Counted from the stretch's first letter, positions 40,365 through 49,328 are shown. The stretch is 61,314 nt of DNA from Rugamonas brunnea (GCF_014042345.1 NZ_JACEZT010000023.1:1-61314); one strand, 5' to 3'. Notes: generated from the letters alone by a model not told the origin. A program made the numbers and translations.

Positions 40365-40509
40365 ACGATCAAAGAGGAGAGTGCACGCCGCCGGGGCGGA
40401 TTGCCGGCACAGCAGAGTACGCATAGTACCCCAAACGGCGCCATGGCCCAACCTGGCCGGGGCGGCGTCCGCTAGCGGATGAGCGGGCTACGGCGGGGCG
40501 GCGATCCCT

Positions 40510-40549
40510 TATAATACTGTTTTTTACAACAACAGCGGGCCCGCTGTTG
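40510..40549 (+). promoter_or_regulatory. -10 element and perfect palindrome before the ligase gene
   Basis: TATAAT at 40510-40515, with no good -35, precedes a perfect 20-base palindrome CAACAGCGGG|CCCGCTGTTG at 40530-40549. The palindrome ends 11 bases before ATG 40561. It could be an operator or an RNA hairpin that hides the ribosome site. Confidence 0.5.
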
Positions 40550-40560
40550 CCGCCACACCC

Positions 40561-41829
40561 ATGAGTATAACGATCGCCGAACGTGTCAGGAACGACCCCG
40601 CCGCCATGTACGCCAGCCTGCTGGTGTTCATGCTGCCGGCGCTGGTGCTGAGCACGCGCGACGGCATGGGGCTGAGCCAGTTGCTCATGGTGCTGGGCCT
40701 GGGCTGGATGGGGCGCGCGCGCCTGGCCGCGCTGTGGGCCGAACATGGCCGCGCGTTCGGCCCCGTGGTGCTGGCCTTCGGCGGCTATTTCCTGCTGTCG
40801 CTGGCCCGGCTCGTGATCTACCAGCAGCGCCTGCACACGCTGGACGGCCCGTTCCGCCTGCTGTTGAGCCTGACCTGTTTCCTGTTCGTGGCCGGCTACC
40901 GGCCGCCGATCCGCTGGTTCTGGCTGGGCCTGTGCCTGGGCAGCGTGGCGGCCGGCGTGGTGGCCGTGGCCCAGTGGCTGGCCTGGGGCACGGACCGGGT
41001 GGAAGGTTTTACCCACCACGCCATCACCTTCGGCGACCTGGCCGTGGCCATGGGCATGCTGTCGCTGTGCGCACTGTCGTCGCTGCGCCAGACGCGCCTG
41101 GCGTGGCTGCCCGTGCTGGCTTGCGTGAGCGGCCTGACGGCGTCGGTGCTGTCGGGGTCGCGCGGCGGCTGGCTGGCCCTGCTGCTGGCCATCGTGCCCC
41201 TGCTCAAATATGGCAGCGCCGTCCATGGCCGCCGCCTCGTCGTCGGCGTGCTGCTGGCGCTGGCCCTGTGCGCGCTGGCCTGGATGGTGCCGGCCACCGG
41301 CATCGCCGCCCGCGTGGCGCAGGCCGTCGATGAAGTGCGGCTGTACCAGCTCCATGGCGACGCCACCACCTCGGTCGGGATCCGGCTGGAGCTGTGGAAG
41401 GCGTCGTGGATGATGATTGCCGAGCACCCGTGGCTGGGCGTGGGCCGCGAATCGTTCCACCAGGCCCTGAACGCGCTGCACACGCAAGGCCGGCTGCAGC
41501 AGTCGCCGGCGCTGATCTACAGCAGCAGCCATAACGACGCGATCCACATGCTGGCCACCGGCGGTGTGCTCGATTTCAGCTTCCTGCTGCTGATGTACGG
41601 CGCGCCCCTGCGCCTGTTCCTCGGCGTGCTGCGCGAGGCCGGCGCCGGCGCCGAACGGCGCGCGGCCGCGCTGGCCGGCGTGACGCTGGTGGTGTGCTTC
41701 ATCGGCTTCGGTTTGACGGACGTGATGTTCTGGCTGATGATGCCCAAGGTTTTCTACGGTGTGATGGTGTGCATGCTGGCCGCGTTCTGCCTCGATGGCG
41801 GCGGCCGCGCCATCCCCGCGCGCCCGTGA
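40561..41829 (+). CDS. O-antigen ligase family membrane protein (WaaL-like)
   Basis: A 422-residue polytopic protein with about ten to twelve hydrophobic segments. The Wzy_C/WaaL region has VLSGSRGGWLALLLA, then a large periplasmic loop with HPWLGVGRESF and SSSHNDAIHML, whose His is the usual essential residue. It would attach O-polysaccharide to lipid A-core in the periplasm; a Wzy-type polymerase is the alternative since the families share this domain. It opens the plus-strand core/glycan cluster. Confidence 0.85.
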   Translation: MSITIAERVRNDPAAMYASLLVFMLPALVLSTRDGMGLSQLLMVLGLGWMGRARLAALWAEHGRAFGPVVLAFGGYFLLSLARLVIYQQRLHTLDGPFRLLLSLTCFLFVAGYRPPIRWFWLGLCLGSVAAGVVAVAQWLAWGTDRVEGFTHHAITFGDLAVAMGMLSLCALSSLRQTRLAWLPVLACVSGLTASVLSGSRGGWLALLLAIVPLLKYGSAVHGRRLVVGVLLALALCALAWMVPATGIAARVAQAVDEVRLYQLHGDATTSVGIRLELWKASWMMIAEHPWLGVGRESFHQALNALHTQGRLQQSPALIYSSSHNDAIHMLATGGVLDFSFLLLMYGAPLRLFLGVLREAGAGAERRAAALAGVTLVVCFIGFGLTDVMFWLMMPKVFYGVMVCMLAAFCLDGGGRAIPARP

Positions 41830-41856
41830 CGGGCCTTCACTCTTACTTAGGTTTGC

Positions 41857-42873
41857 ATGCGTCCGCCCTTCGACCATATCCTGATTTGCCGCACTGACAA
41901 TATTGGCGACGTCGCCCTGACGTTGCCGCTGGCCGGTTACCTCAAGCAGCGTTTCCCCGCCGTGCGCATCGACTTCCTGTGCCGCGCCTATGCCGCGCCG
42001 CTGGTGCGCCACTGCAGCCACGTGGACCGGGTGATCGAGCTCGACTCGCTGGGCGACCGCCAGCAGTTCTTCGCCGGCGCCGGCATCGACACGGTGATCT
42101 TCGCCTTCCCCGACCGCCGCCTGGCGCGCGCGGCCAAGCGGGCCGGGGTGCGCAACCGGGTCGGCACCAGCCACCGCTGGTATCACTGGTTCAGCTGCAA
42201 CCGGCTGGCCCATTTCAGCCGCGCCCGTTCGGCGCTGCACGAGGCGCAGCTGAACTTTTCGCTGCTGCGCCCGCTGGGCCTGGACCCGCGCCCGCCGCTG
42301 GCCGAACTGCCGCCCCTGTACGGCCTGACGGCGCCGCGCCAGCCCGATTGCGACGCGCTGCGCGCCGAGGCGCCCCATTGCATCATCCTGCACCCCAAGT
42401 CCAACGGCAACGGGCGCGAATGGCCGCTGTCGCACTACACGGAACTGGCGCGCCGGCTGCAGGCGCGCGCCGACATCGTGCTGTGGGTGACGGGCAGCGC
42501 GGCCGAAGGGGCGCAATTGGCGCTGCAGGCGCCGGAGCTGCTGGCCCTGCCCAATGTGCGCGACCTGTGCGGCCGCTTCGACCTGGCCGGCCTGTGCGCG
42601 CTGATCGGCGTGAGCACGGGCTTGCTGGCCAGCGGGACGGGGCCGCTGCACATGGCCGCCGCGCTGGGCCGCCCCACGCTGGGCCTGTTCCCGCCGCTGA
42701 AGCCGATCGACGCCACGCGCTGGGGCGCGCTGGGCGCGCAGGCCCGCTCGCTGAGCGTGGAGCAGGCCTGCGCCGCCTGCGCCGACCCGGCCAGCTGCCG
42801 CTGCATGGCCGCCATCACGCCGGCCCAGGTGGAGCGCGAACTGCTGGCCTGGTGCGGGGAGGGCGCCGCGTGA
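41857..42873 (+). CDS. Glycosyltransferase family 9 (heptosyltransferase-like)
   Basis: A 338-residue GT-B protein of family 9: ILICRTDNIGDVALTLPLAG at the N-terminus (the acceptor-site Asp in NIGDV), and C-terminal IILHPKSNGNGREWPLSHY and STGLLASGTGPLHMAAALGR, the ADP-heptose-binding end. A Cys-rich tail (CAACADPASCRC) is present, as in many WaaF/WaaQ proteins. Its exact core position is unknown; the bona fide WaaF is the gene at 44023. GTGA overlap with the next gene shows coupling. Confidence 0.87.
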   Translation: MRPPFDHILICRTDNIGDVALTLPLAGYLKQRFPAVRIDFLCRAYAAPLVRHCSHVDRVIELDSLGDRQQFFAGAGIDTVIFAFPDRRLARAAKRAGVRNRVGTSHRWYHWFSCNRLAHFSRARSALHEAQLNFSLLRPLGLDPRPPLAELPPLYGLTAPRQPDCDALRAEAPHCIILHPKSNGNGREWPLSHYTELARRLQARADIVLWVTGSAAEGAQLALQAPELLALPNVRDLCGRFDLAGLCALIGVSTGLLASGTGPLHMAAALGRPTLGLFPPLKPIDATRWGALGAQARSLSVEQACAACADPASCRCMAAITPAQVERELLAWCGEGAA

Positions 42874-43994
42874 ACGCGCCGGCACTGCCGCTGATCGCGA
42901 TCGACGCGCGCGAGCTGCGCACCACCACCGGCCGCTACGTGGAGCGGCTGCTGCACTACCTGCAGCGCGCGGACGCGCCATACCGCTACGTGGTGCTGCT
43001 CAAGCCCAAGGACATGGCGGGCTGGCGTCCCAGCCACCCGCGCTTCGCCACTGTCGCCTGCCCGTACCGCGAATTCAGCTTCGGCGAGCAACTGGGTCTG
43101 GCGCGCCAGCTGACCCGGCTGCGGCCCGACCTGGTGCACTTTCCCATGGCCCAGCAACCGTTGCTGTACCGGGGCGCCGTGGTCACCTCCATCATGGACC
43201 TGACCACGGCGCGCTTCGTCAACCCGGCCAAGAACCGGCTCGTGTTCGGCGTCAAGCAAGCGATCTACCGCGGCCTGGTGCGGCGCGTGGCGGCCCGTTC
43301 GCGGCGCCTGATCACGCTGTCGGACTACGTCAAGCACGACCTGCAGGCGTTCGCCCACATGGGGCTGGACAAGGTTACCACCACCTACCTTGCGGCCGAC
43401 GCCATCGCCGCCGCGCCCGAGCCGGTGGCCGCGCTGGCCGGCGCGCCCTTCATCATGTACGTGGGCCGGCCGCAGCCGCACAAGAACCTGCACGCGCTGA
43501 TCGACGCCTATGCGCTGGCGCGCGCGCGGCTGCCGGCGCTCCGGCTGGCGATCGCCGGCAGCGGCGACGTGCTGATGGACGGCTTGCAGGCCTATGCGCG
43601 CGCGCGCGGCCTGGGCGACGGCGTGGTGTTCACCGGCTACGTCAGCGAGGGCCAGTTGCGCTGGCTGTACGAGCACACGGCGGCCTACGTGTTCCCCAGC
43701 CTGAGCGAGGGCTTCGGCCTGCCGGGGCTGGAAGCGATGGTGCACGGCGCGCCCGTGGTGGCCAGCGACGCCAGTTGCCTGCCCGAGATCTACGGCGACG
43801 GCGCCCACTATTTCCCGCCGCGCGACACGGCCGCGATGGCGCAGGCCATCCTCGACGTGGTGCAGGACCCGGCGCGCGCCGCCGCTCTGGTGGCGGCCGG
43901 GCGCGCGGTGGCGGCCCGCTATAGCTGGCAGCGTTGCGCCAGCCAGACCCTGGCCGTGTACGATCAGGCCTTGCGTCCCGCGCGCACCGCCTGA
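42870..43994 (+). CDS. Glycosyltransferase family 4 protein
   Basis: A 374-residue GT-B enzyme beginning with GTG at 42870, which overlaps the stop of the GT9 gene. The N-half shows LIAIDARELRTTTGRYVERL and DLVHFPMAQQPL; the C-half has IMYVGRPQPHKNLHALIDAY, VVFTGYVSEGQLRWLY and PSLSEGFGLPGLEAM (EX7E). A much longer overlapping frame exists upstream, but its first 300 residues are a shadow of the GT9 gene. It probably acts on the LPS core or an attached glycan. Confidence 0.9.
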   Translation: MNAPALPLIAIDARELRTTTGRYVERLLHYLQRADAPYRYVVLLKPKDMAGWRPSHPRFATVACPYREFSFGEQLGLARQLTRLRPDLVHFPMAQQPLLYRGAVVTSIMDLTTARFVNPAKNRLVFGVKQAIYRGLVRRVAARSRRLITLSDYVKHDLQAFAHMGLDKVTTTYLAADAIAAAPEPVAALAGAPFIMYVGRPQPHKNLHALIDAYALARARLPALRLAIAGSGDVLMDGLQAYARARGLGDGVVFTGYVSEGQLRWLYEHTAAYVFPSLSEGFGLPGLEAMVHGAPVVASDASCLPEIYGDGAHYFPPRDTAAMAQAILDVVQDPARAAALVAAGRAVAARYSWQRCASQTLAVYDQALRPARTA

Positions 43995-44022
43995 CGCCCG
44001 ATTTTTTACTGAAGGAAGCCGC

Positions 44023-45078
44023 ATGAGCTCAGCCGCGCCCTCGCGCACTCTCGTCATTTCGCCCAACTGGATCGGCGACGCCGTCATGGCCCAGCCACTG
44101 CTGCAACGGCTGCGCGCGGCCCATCCGGAGCGCCCCATCGACGTGCTGGCACCGCCGTCCGTCTCGCCCGTGTGGCGCCAGATGGCCGAGGTGGACGAGG
44201 TGCTGGAAACGCCGTTCCGGCACGGCGCGCTGCAACTGCGCGAACGGTGGAAGTACGCGCGCGCGCTGCGCCGGCGCGGCTACGTCGATGCCTACGTGCT
44301 GCCCAACACGCTCAAGTACGCGCTGCTGCCGTGGCTGGCCGGCATCGCGCGCCGGGTCGGCTACAAGGGCGAGAGCCGCTATGGCCTGATCAACGTGATG
44401 CACCACGACGAGCTGCCGCCGCGTCCCATGGTGGCGTTCTACGCGGCGCTGGCCGAGGCGCCGCAGACGGTGCAGGGGCCGGCCTGGCGCGCGGCCCTGC
44501 CACGGCCGGCGCTGCGCGCCAGCGCGGAGCAGATCGCGGCCGCCTGCGCGCGCGCGGGGCTGGACCCGGCGCGGCCGCTGCTGGCGTTCGCGCCGGGCGC
44601 CGAATTCGGCGGCGCCAAGCGCTGGCCGGCCGAGCATTTCGCCAGCCTGGCCGAGGCCGTGCTGGCCGCCCATCCGCGGGCGCAGATCGCCTTGCTCGGC
44701 TCCCCCAAGGACCGCGAAGTGTGCGACGCCGTGCGCGCGGCGGCCGGCGGCAACGACGCCATCGTCAACCTGGCCGGCGCCACCAGCCTGGCCGAAGCCG
44801 TGGCCCTGATCGCGCACGCGGCGGCCGTGGTGGCCAACGATTCGGGCTTGCTGCATATCGCCTCGGCCCTGAACCGGCCCGTGCTGGCCCTGTACGGCCC
44901 CACCGATCCCGACCACGCGCCGCCGTTCTCCGACCTGGCCGCCTCGCTGTCGCTGCGGCTCGATTGCGCGCCGTGCCGCCAGCGCGAATGCCCGCTCGGC
45001 CACCAGGACTGCATGCGCAAGCTGGCGCCGGCCATGGCGTGGCAAAAACTGCAACCGATGCTGGCCCCGGCGCGCTGA
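44023..45078 (+). CDS. waaF: Lipopolysaccharide heptosyltransferase II
   Basis: A 351-residue GT9 enzyme matching WaaF: VISPNWIGDAVMAQPLLQRL at the start, a PNTLKYALLPWLAG segment, and the ADP-heptose site LAFAPGAEFGGAKRWP, then NDSGLLHIASALNRPVLALY and GPTDPDHAPP. The Cys-rich C-terminal stretch (LDCAPCRQRECPLGHQDC) is a hallmark of WaaF. It adds the second heptose to the inner core in the cytoplasm. AAGGAAG lies seven bases before the start codon. Confidence 0.93.
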   Translation: MSSAAPSRTLVISPNWIGDAVMAQPLLQRLRAAHPERPIDVLAPPSVSPVWRQMAEVDEVLETPFRHGALQLRERWKYARALRRRGYVDAYVLPNTLKYALLPWLAGIARRVGYKGESRYGLINVMHHDELPPRPMVAFYAALAEAPQTVQGPAWRAALPRPALRASAEQIAAACARAGLDPARPLLAFAPGAEFGGAKRWPAEHFASLAEAVLAAHPRAQIALLGSPKDREVCDAVRAAAGGNDAIVNLAGATSLAEAVALIAHAAAVVANDSGLLHIASALNRPVLALYGPTDPDHAPPFSDLAASLSLRLDCAPCRQRECPLGHQDCMRKLAPAMAWQKLQPMLAPAR

Positions 45079-45125
45079 CGCGCCGTTAGAATATCGTCTC
45101 TTTTAGTCAGGTAAAGTCCTCCGCC

Positions 45126-46544
45126 ATGGTGTTCAGTTCCGTTTCCTTTCTGTTCTACTTTCTGCCCGCCTTCCTGTGCCTGTACTACCTGCTGCCCTGG
45201 AAAAACGGCGTGCTGCTGGCCGCCAGCCTGCTGTTCTACGCCTGGGGCGAGCCGCGCTTCGTGCCGCTGCTGATGGCCTCGGCCCTGCTCAACTACGTGT
45301 TCGGGCTGGCCATCGCGCGCGCGGGGAAGCGCGCCATGGCCGTGCTGACGGTGGGCGTGGGCCTGAACCTGGCCGTGCTGGCCTACTGCAAGTACGCCAA
45401 CTTCCTGACCGAGATCCTCAACCTGGTGCTGACCCATCCGCTGGCGCTGCCCGGCATCGCGCTGCCGCTGGGGATCTCGTTCTTCGTGTTCCAGGGCGTG
45501 TCCTACCTGGTGGACGTATACCGCGGCCAGGTCGACGCGCAAAAGAGCTTCTGGAACTTCGCCATGTACAAGGCCATGTTCCCGCAACTGATCGCCGGCC
45601 CCATCGTGCGCTACCAGCAGATCGCCGGCGAAGTCGAGCACCGCGAGGTGGACGCGGCCCGCATCTGGCGCGGCCTGCAGCAGTTCATGGTGGGCCTGGC
45701 GCAGAAGGTGTTGATCGCCAACGCCGTGGCGCTGCCGGCCGACAGCCTGTTCGGCGCCGGCCCTGAACACCTGAGCAGCGCCGGCGCGTGGATCGCCGTG
45801 GCCTGCTACAGCATCCAGATCCTGTATGACTTCGCCGGTTATTCCAACATGGCGATCGGCATCGGCCACATGATCGGCTTTAGCTACCCGCCCAATTTCG
45901 ACCGGCCCTACAGCGCGCTGTCGCTGACGGAATTCTGGCGCCGCTGGCACATCAGCCTGTCGAGCTGGTTCCGCGACTACCTGTACATCCCGCTGGGTGG
46001 CAACCGGGCCGGCGCGCTGCGCACCTATCTCAACCTGGGCCTGGTGTTCCTGCTGTGCGGCCTGTGGCACGGCGCGGCCTGGACCTTCATCGTGTGGGGC
46101 GCCTGGCATGGCGGCCTGCTGATGGTGGAGCGCGCCGGCCTGGATGCGGCCCTGCGGCGCTTGCCGCGCGTGCTGGCCCAGGCCTACACGCTGCTGGTGG
46201 TGATGCTGGGCTGGGTGTTCTTCCGCGCCGCCGACGTGCCCACGGCGCTGCACCTGCTGCGCATCATGTTCGTGCCCAGCGACGGCGGCGCCTTGCCCCA
46301 TGACTGGCACCTGTCGATCGCCGCGCCGCAGTGGACGGCGCTGGCCATCGGCGCCGCGCTGGCGCTGTGGCGCCGCCCGGCCGCCGCGACCACCGCCGAC
46401 GCCACCGGCGCCGCGCCGGCGCCGATGCCGATGCCGCGCTGGCAGCAGCCGGCCCGGCTGGCGCTGGTGCTGGGCGCGTTCATCCTGTGCAGCGCCAGCC
46501 TGGCGGCCGGCACCTACAATCCCTTTATCTATTTCCGTTTCTGA
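45126..46544 (+). CDS. MBOAT-family O-acyltransferase (AlgI-like)
   Basis: A 472-residue polytopic MBOAT protein: MVFSSVSFLFYFLPAFLCLY at the start, PLGISFFVFQGVSYLVDVYR, KAMFPQLIAGPIVRYQQI, then DFAGYSNMAIGIG, EFWRRWHISLSSWFRDYLY and the catalytic-His region GLWHGAAWTFIVWG. AlgI passes acetyl groups across the membrane for alginate; here the target is probably an LPS or exopolysaccharide sugar. The stop overlaps the start of the AlgX/AlgJ-like partner. Confidence 0.92.
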   Translation: MVFSSVSFLFYFLPAFLCLYYLLPWKNGVLLAASLLFYAWGEPRFVPLLMASALLNYVFGLAIARAGKRAMAVLTVGVGLNLAVLAYCKYANFLTEILNLVLTHPLALPGIALPLGISFFVFQGVSYLVDVYRGQVDAQKSFWNFAMYKAMFPQLIAGPIVRYQQIAGEVEHREVDAARIWRGLQQFMVGLAQKVLIANAVALPADSLFGAGPEHLSSAGAWIAVACYSIQILYDFAGYSNMAIGIGHMIGFSYPPNFDRPYSALSLTEFWRRWHISLSSWFRDYLYIPLGGNRAGALRTYLNLGLVFLLCGLWHGAAWTFIVWGAWHGGLLMVERAGLDAALRRLPRVLAQAYTLLVVMLGWVFFRAADVPTALHLLRIMFVPSDGGALPHDWHLSIAAPQWTALAIGAALALWRRPAAATTADATGAAPAPMPMPRWQQPARLALVLGAFILCSASLAAGTYNPFIYFRF

Positions 46545-47734
46545 TGATGTCACACCGCGAACCGCGCGCCAGGGCGCGCCTGGCCAAGATCCTGCTCGTC
46601 GCGTTGCTGGCCGCGCCAGCGCTGCTGGTGCTGCCCTCGAAGCATGACGAGGGCGAGAACCGCCACCTGGCGCCCTTCCCGTCGGCGCCCGACAGCCCGG
46701 CCGCCGCGCTGCACTACACGGGCGCGTTTGACGCCTGGGCCAACGACCATTTCGGCTTGCGCGCGCGGCTGGTGGCGCTGCACACCAAACTCGATTACGC
46801 CTTGTGGCGCCAGTTCCCCACCCACCAGGTGATCGCCGGCCGCCACGGCCGCATCTTCACGGCCGCGTTCCAGGCCGAAGCGCCGCCCTACAGCGGCATC
46901 CTGTCCGTGTGCGGTTACCAGGCTACCCAGGCGCCGATGCTGGCGCAGCAGATCGACCAGTTCGTGGTCCAGACCCGCGCGCGCGGGCTGGACGCCAAGC
47001 TGCTGGTGGTGCCCACCTCGCCCGTGGTGAACATGGAGCAGTTGCCGCGCTGGCTGTATGGCATGTGCCGCGATTCGGTCACGCCGATGTCGCAGGTGCT
47101 GGCCGGGCCGCTGGCGCCCGAGGTGCGGCGCCAGCTGTCCTATCCGCTGGCCGCCATGCGCGAAGCCAACGCGCGCGAACCGCTGTTCCCCAGCACCTAT
47201 TTCCACTGGGCCGGCGCCGGGCCGCGGCTGGTGTCGGCATGGACCGTCCAGCAGTTCTGGGGCGCCACGCCGCAGCAGGCGACGCCTTACGTGAGCAAGG
47301 TGGAACGCCAGCCATCGGACATCTCGCATCTGTTCCATGGCCTCAAGCTCGAAAGCGACGTGGAGACGCTGGACTGGCAAAAGTCCGGTCTGGAGCTGTG
47401 CTATGGCGCCACCTGTTTCGACGGGCCGCTGCGGCCGGTGGTGGAGAAGCTGCGCGAGGCGATCCGCGTCACCAATCCGCGCGGCCAGCGCCAGCGCCTG
47501 GTGATTATCTCCGATTCCTACGGGCCGCCGGCGGTGGGCTGGTTCGCCCGCTACTACAAGGAAGTGCTGCTGTTTAACACCAACTTCCTGGGCACGCTCG
47601 ATGCGGCCGACCTGCAATTGCTGCGCAGCTTCCTGTTCGAGCACCGCGCCGGCGACGACATGCTGGTGCTGTACCACGACGCCACCGTCTATGCGGGCCG
47701 GCTGGGGAACGACTTCAAGACCCTGATGCCGTAA
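46544..47734 (+). CDS. AlgX/AlgJ-like SGNH O-acetyltransferase
   Basis: A 396-residue protein with an N-terminal membrane anchor (ILLVALLAAPALLVL) and a periplasmic SGNH-type domain. FDAWANDHFGLRARLVALH is the family opening, with IAGRHGRIF after it. LVIISDSYGPP would hold the catalytic Ser (GDS-like), and STYFHWAGAG the DxxH-type Asp/His block in altered form. It would accept acetyl from the MBOAT partner and place it on glycan. ATG 46544 overlaps the MBOAT stop (TGATG). Its 3' end overlaps the convergent hydrolase gene by 20 bases. Confidence 0.85.
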   Translation: MMSHREPRARARLAKILLVALLAAPALLVLPSKHDEGENRHLAPFPSAPDSPAAALHYTGAFDAWANDHFGLRARLVALHTKLDYALWRQFPTHQVIAGRHGRIFTAAFQAEAPPYSGILSVCGYQATQAPMLAQQIDQFVVQTRARGLDAKLLVVPTSPVVNMEQLPRWLYGMCRDSVTPMSQVLAGPLAPEVRRQLSYPLAAMREANAREPLFPSTYFHWAGAGPRLVSAWTVQQFWGATPQQATPYVSKVERQPSDISHLFHGLKLESDVETLDWQKSGLELCYGATCFDGPLRPVVEKLREAIRVTNPRGQRQRLVIISDSYGPPAVGWFARYYKEVLLFNTNFLGTLDAADLQLLRSFLFEHRAGDDMLVLYHDATVYAGRLGNDFKTLMP

Positions 47735-48434
47735 CCCCGGCGCCGCCGAGCCGGCCGAGGGCGCCCATGGCCACCTCGGCCGGCACCAGGTGGGGCCCTT
47801 CGAACTGCTGGAATTCCACCGCGTAGCCATCGGCCGACAGGTGGCGCGCGATCTCCTGTCCGCGCTGCACCGGCAGCACGGCGTCGGCCGCGCCATGGGC
47901 GATGAACACGCGCGGCCGGCCCATGATGCGCAGCGGCCGGGAAAAACCGGGCGAGAAGGCGAGGATGTCGCCAAACAGGTCGCCGTTGGCCAGCCCCACC
48001 GACAACGCATAGGAAGCGCCATCGGAAAAGCCGGCGATGGCCAGCGCGCCGGGCGCGATGGCGTAATGCTGCATGGTCCAGCTCAGGAGCAGATCGATGA
48101 ACGACAGGTCGGGGCCGAAGCCGCCCCGCAGCAGATCCCAGGACGTGCCCAGCGCGCGCGGCGCCAGCAGGAAGGCGCCGTGCAGCATGGCGTGGCCGAG
48201 GGCGGTGGCCTCGGCGCCGCCGTCGCGCCGGGCCGCGCCATGCAGCAGCAACAGCAGCGGCGCCCCGCGCGGGTCGGCATGGGCCGGCGCATAGAACAGG
48301 GTTTCACGGCCGTTGGGGAAGACCAGCGTGTGCAGGCCGGGCGCGATGGTGGGCGCGGCCGAAGGTGGGTGGGGCCGCGCGTACAGCCGTCCTTCGCTGT
48401 AGGCGCCGTCCGGGACGGCGGAAAAGGGTGCCAT
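47715..48434 (-). CDS. Alpha/beta hydrolase, phospholipase/carboxylesterase type
   Basis: A 239-residue hydrolase. PLLLLLHGAARRDGGA is the oxyanion strand and turn; GFSDGASYALSVG holds the nucleophile Ser; HGAADAVLPV the acid Asp; and FEGPHLVPAE the catalytic His. The order and spacing fit the abhydrolase_2 / LpqC-like group. No signal peptide is visible from ATG 48434; a longer frame to 48572 is possible but lacks family sequence. The substrate is unknown. It converges on, and overlaps by 20 bases, the AlgX-like gene. Confidence 0.85.
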   Translation of the reverse strand: MAPFSAVPDGAYSEGRLYARPHPPSAAPTIAPGLHTLVFPNGRETLFYAPAHADPRGAPLLLLLHGAARRDGGAEATALGHAMLHGAFLLAPRALGTSWDLLRGGFGPDLSFIDLLLSWTMQHYAIAPGALAIAGFSDGASYALSVGLANGDLFGDILAFSPGFSRPLRIMGRPRVFIAHGAADAVLPVQRGQEIARHLSADGYAVEFQQFEGPHLVPAEVAMGALGRLGGAGVTASGS

Positions 48435-48552
48435 GACGGCCTGTGCGCGGAATGGACAATATGGCCAGCTTACTCCCTTTGCCGCCGTTGCGGTGCGCGC
48501 GCGCAAATTAGAGGGTTTCTTCGGTTTTGCAGATTTGGGTGGTAAAAATACT

Positions 48553-48571
48553 TGCAATCGATATAATTGCA
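48553..48571 (+). promoter_or_regulatory. Inverted-repeat operator with embedded -10 before the PEP-CTERM gene
   Basis: TGCAAT (48553-48558) and ATTGCA (48566-48571) form 6-base arms around 7 bases. A perfect TATAAT lies at 48562-48567 inside the repeat, so a protein bound here would cover the -10. No clear -35 is seen. Confidence 0.45.
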
Positions 48572-48634
48572 CTGTCTTTTAGGAAACAATAATTAACAAT
48601 AACTTACGATAGATAAACAGACAGGAAAAACCAC

Positions 48635-49243
48635 ATGAAATTTGCCACCGTTCTCAAGTCGTTCGCCGCCGCCGCCATCTTCGCCGCAGGCAGCAGCCAC
48701 GCCGCCACCGAGCTGATCTCCAACGGCAGCTTCGAGCAGAACCTGCAAGCGTCGGGCACCTGGGGCATCTACAACAACCTGATCGGCTGGCACGGTGCCA
48801 ACAAGACGGGCATCGAGCTGCGCGATAACGTGGCCGGCACCGCTTTTGACGGCAAGAATTTCGTGGAACTGGACACCACCGCCAACAGCTCCATGTGGCA
48901 GGAAGTGAACGACGTGGCCGGCAAGCACTACACGCTGAGCTTCGCGTTCGAAGACCGCGCCGGTGTGCCGTCGTCGTCGCAGGGCGTGCAGGTATTCTGG
49001 GGCAGCCAGAACCTGGGCGTGTTCAACAACGCCAAGGAATGGACCGTCAAGTCCATCGACGTCGTGGGCAACAAGGGCGGCACCAAGCTCAGCTTCGTCG
49101 CCGTCGGCACCAGCGACAGCTATGGCACCTCGATCGACAAGGTCTCGCTGACCTCGGCCGTGCCGGAACCGGAAACCTACGGCATGCTGCTGGCCGGCCT
49201 GGGCCTGGTCGCCTTCGTGGCGCGCCGCAAAGCCGCCAAGTAA
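48635..49243 (+). CDS. PEP-CTERM sorted exported protein
   Basis: A 202-residue secreted protein: signal peptide (MKFATVLKSFAAAAIFAAGS...HAA), a beta-rich domain opening LISNGSFEQN and TWGIYNNLIGW like DUF642/carbohydrate-binding folds, and a C-terminal PEP-CTERM tag: VPEPETYGMLLAGLGLV followed by the basic end ARRKAAK. Such proteins are processed by an exosortase (EpsH type) linked to exopolysaccharide loci; none is in this window. AGACAGGA precedes the start. The strongest T-tailed palindromic repeat follows the stop. Confidence 0.93.
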   Translation: MKFATVLKSFAAAAIFAAGSSHAATELISNGSFEQNLQASGTWGIYNNLIGWHGANKTGIELRDNVAGTAFDGKNFVELDTTANSSMWQEVNDVAGKHYTLSFAFEDRAGVPSSSQGVQVFWGSQNLGVFNNAKEWTVKSIDVVGNKGGTKLSFVAVGTSDSYGTSIDKVSLTSAVPEPETYGMLLAGLGLVAFVARRKAAK

Positions 49244-49260
49244 GCACCGCCAGCGCCACA

Positions 49261-49324
49261 AACCGGGGTCAGGTCATGCCGCCGCGCATAATGCGCGAAG
49301 GCATGACCTGACCCCGTTTTTTTT
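49261..49324. repeat. Dispersed GGGGTCAGGTC palindrome, copy 5, with T tract
   Basis: Outer arms GGGGTCAGGTCATGCC and GGCATGACCTGACCCC are intact; the core is a smaller palindrome CGCGCAT-A-ATGCGCG with unpaired bases between. Eight T residues follow on the plus strand, so it can act as the terminator of the PEP-CTERM gene. Confidence 0.88.
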
Positions 49325-49328
49325 GTTT

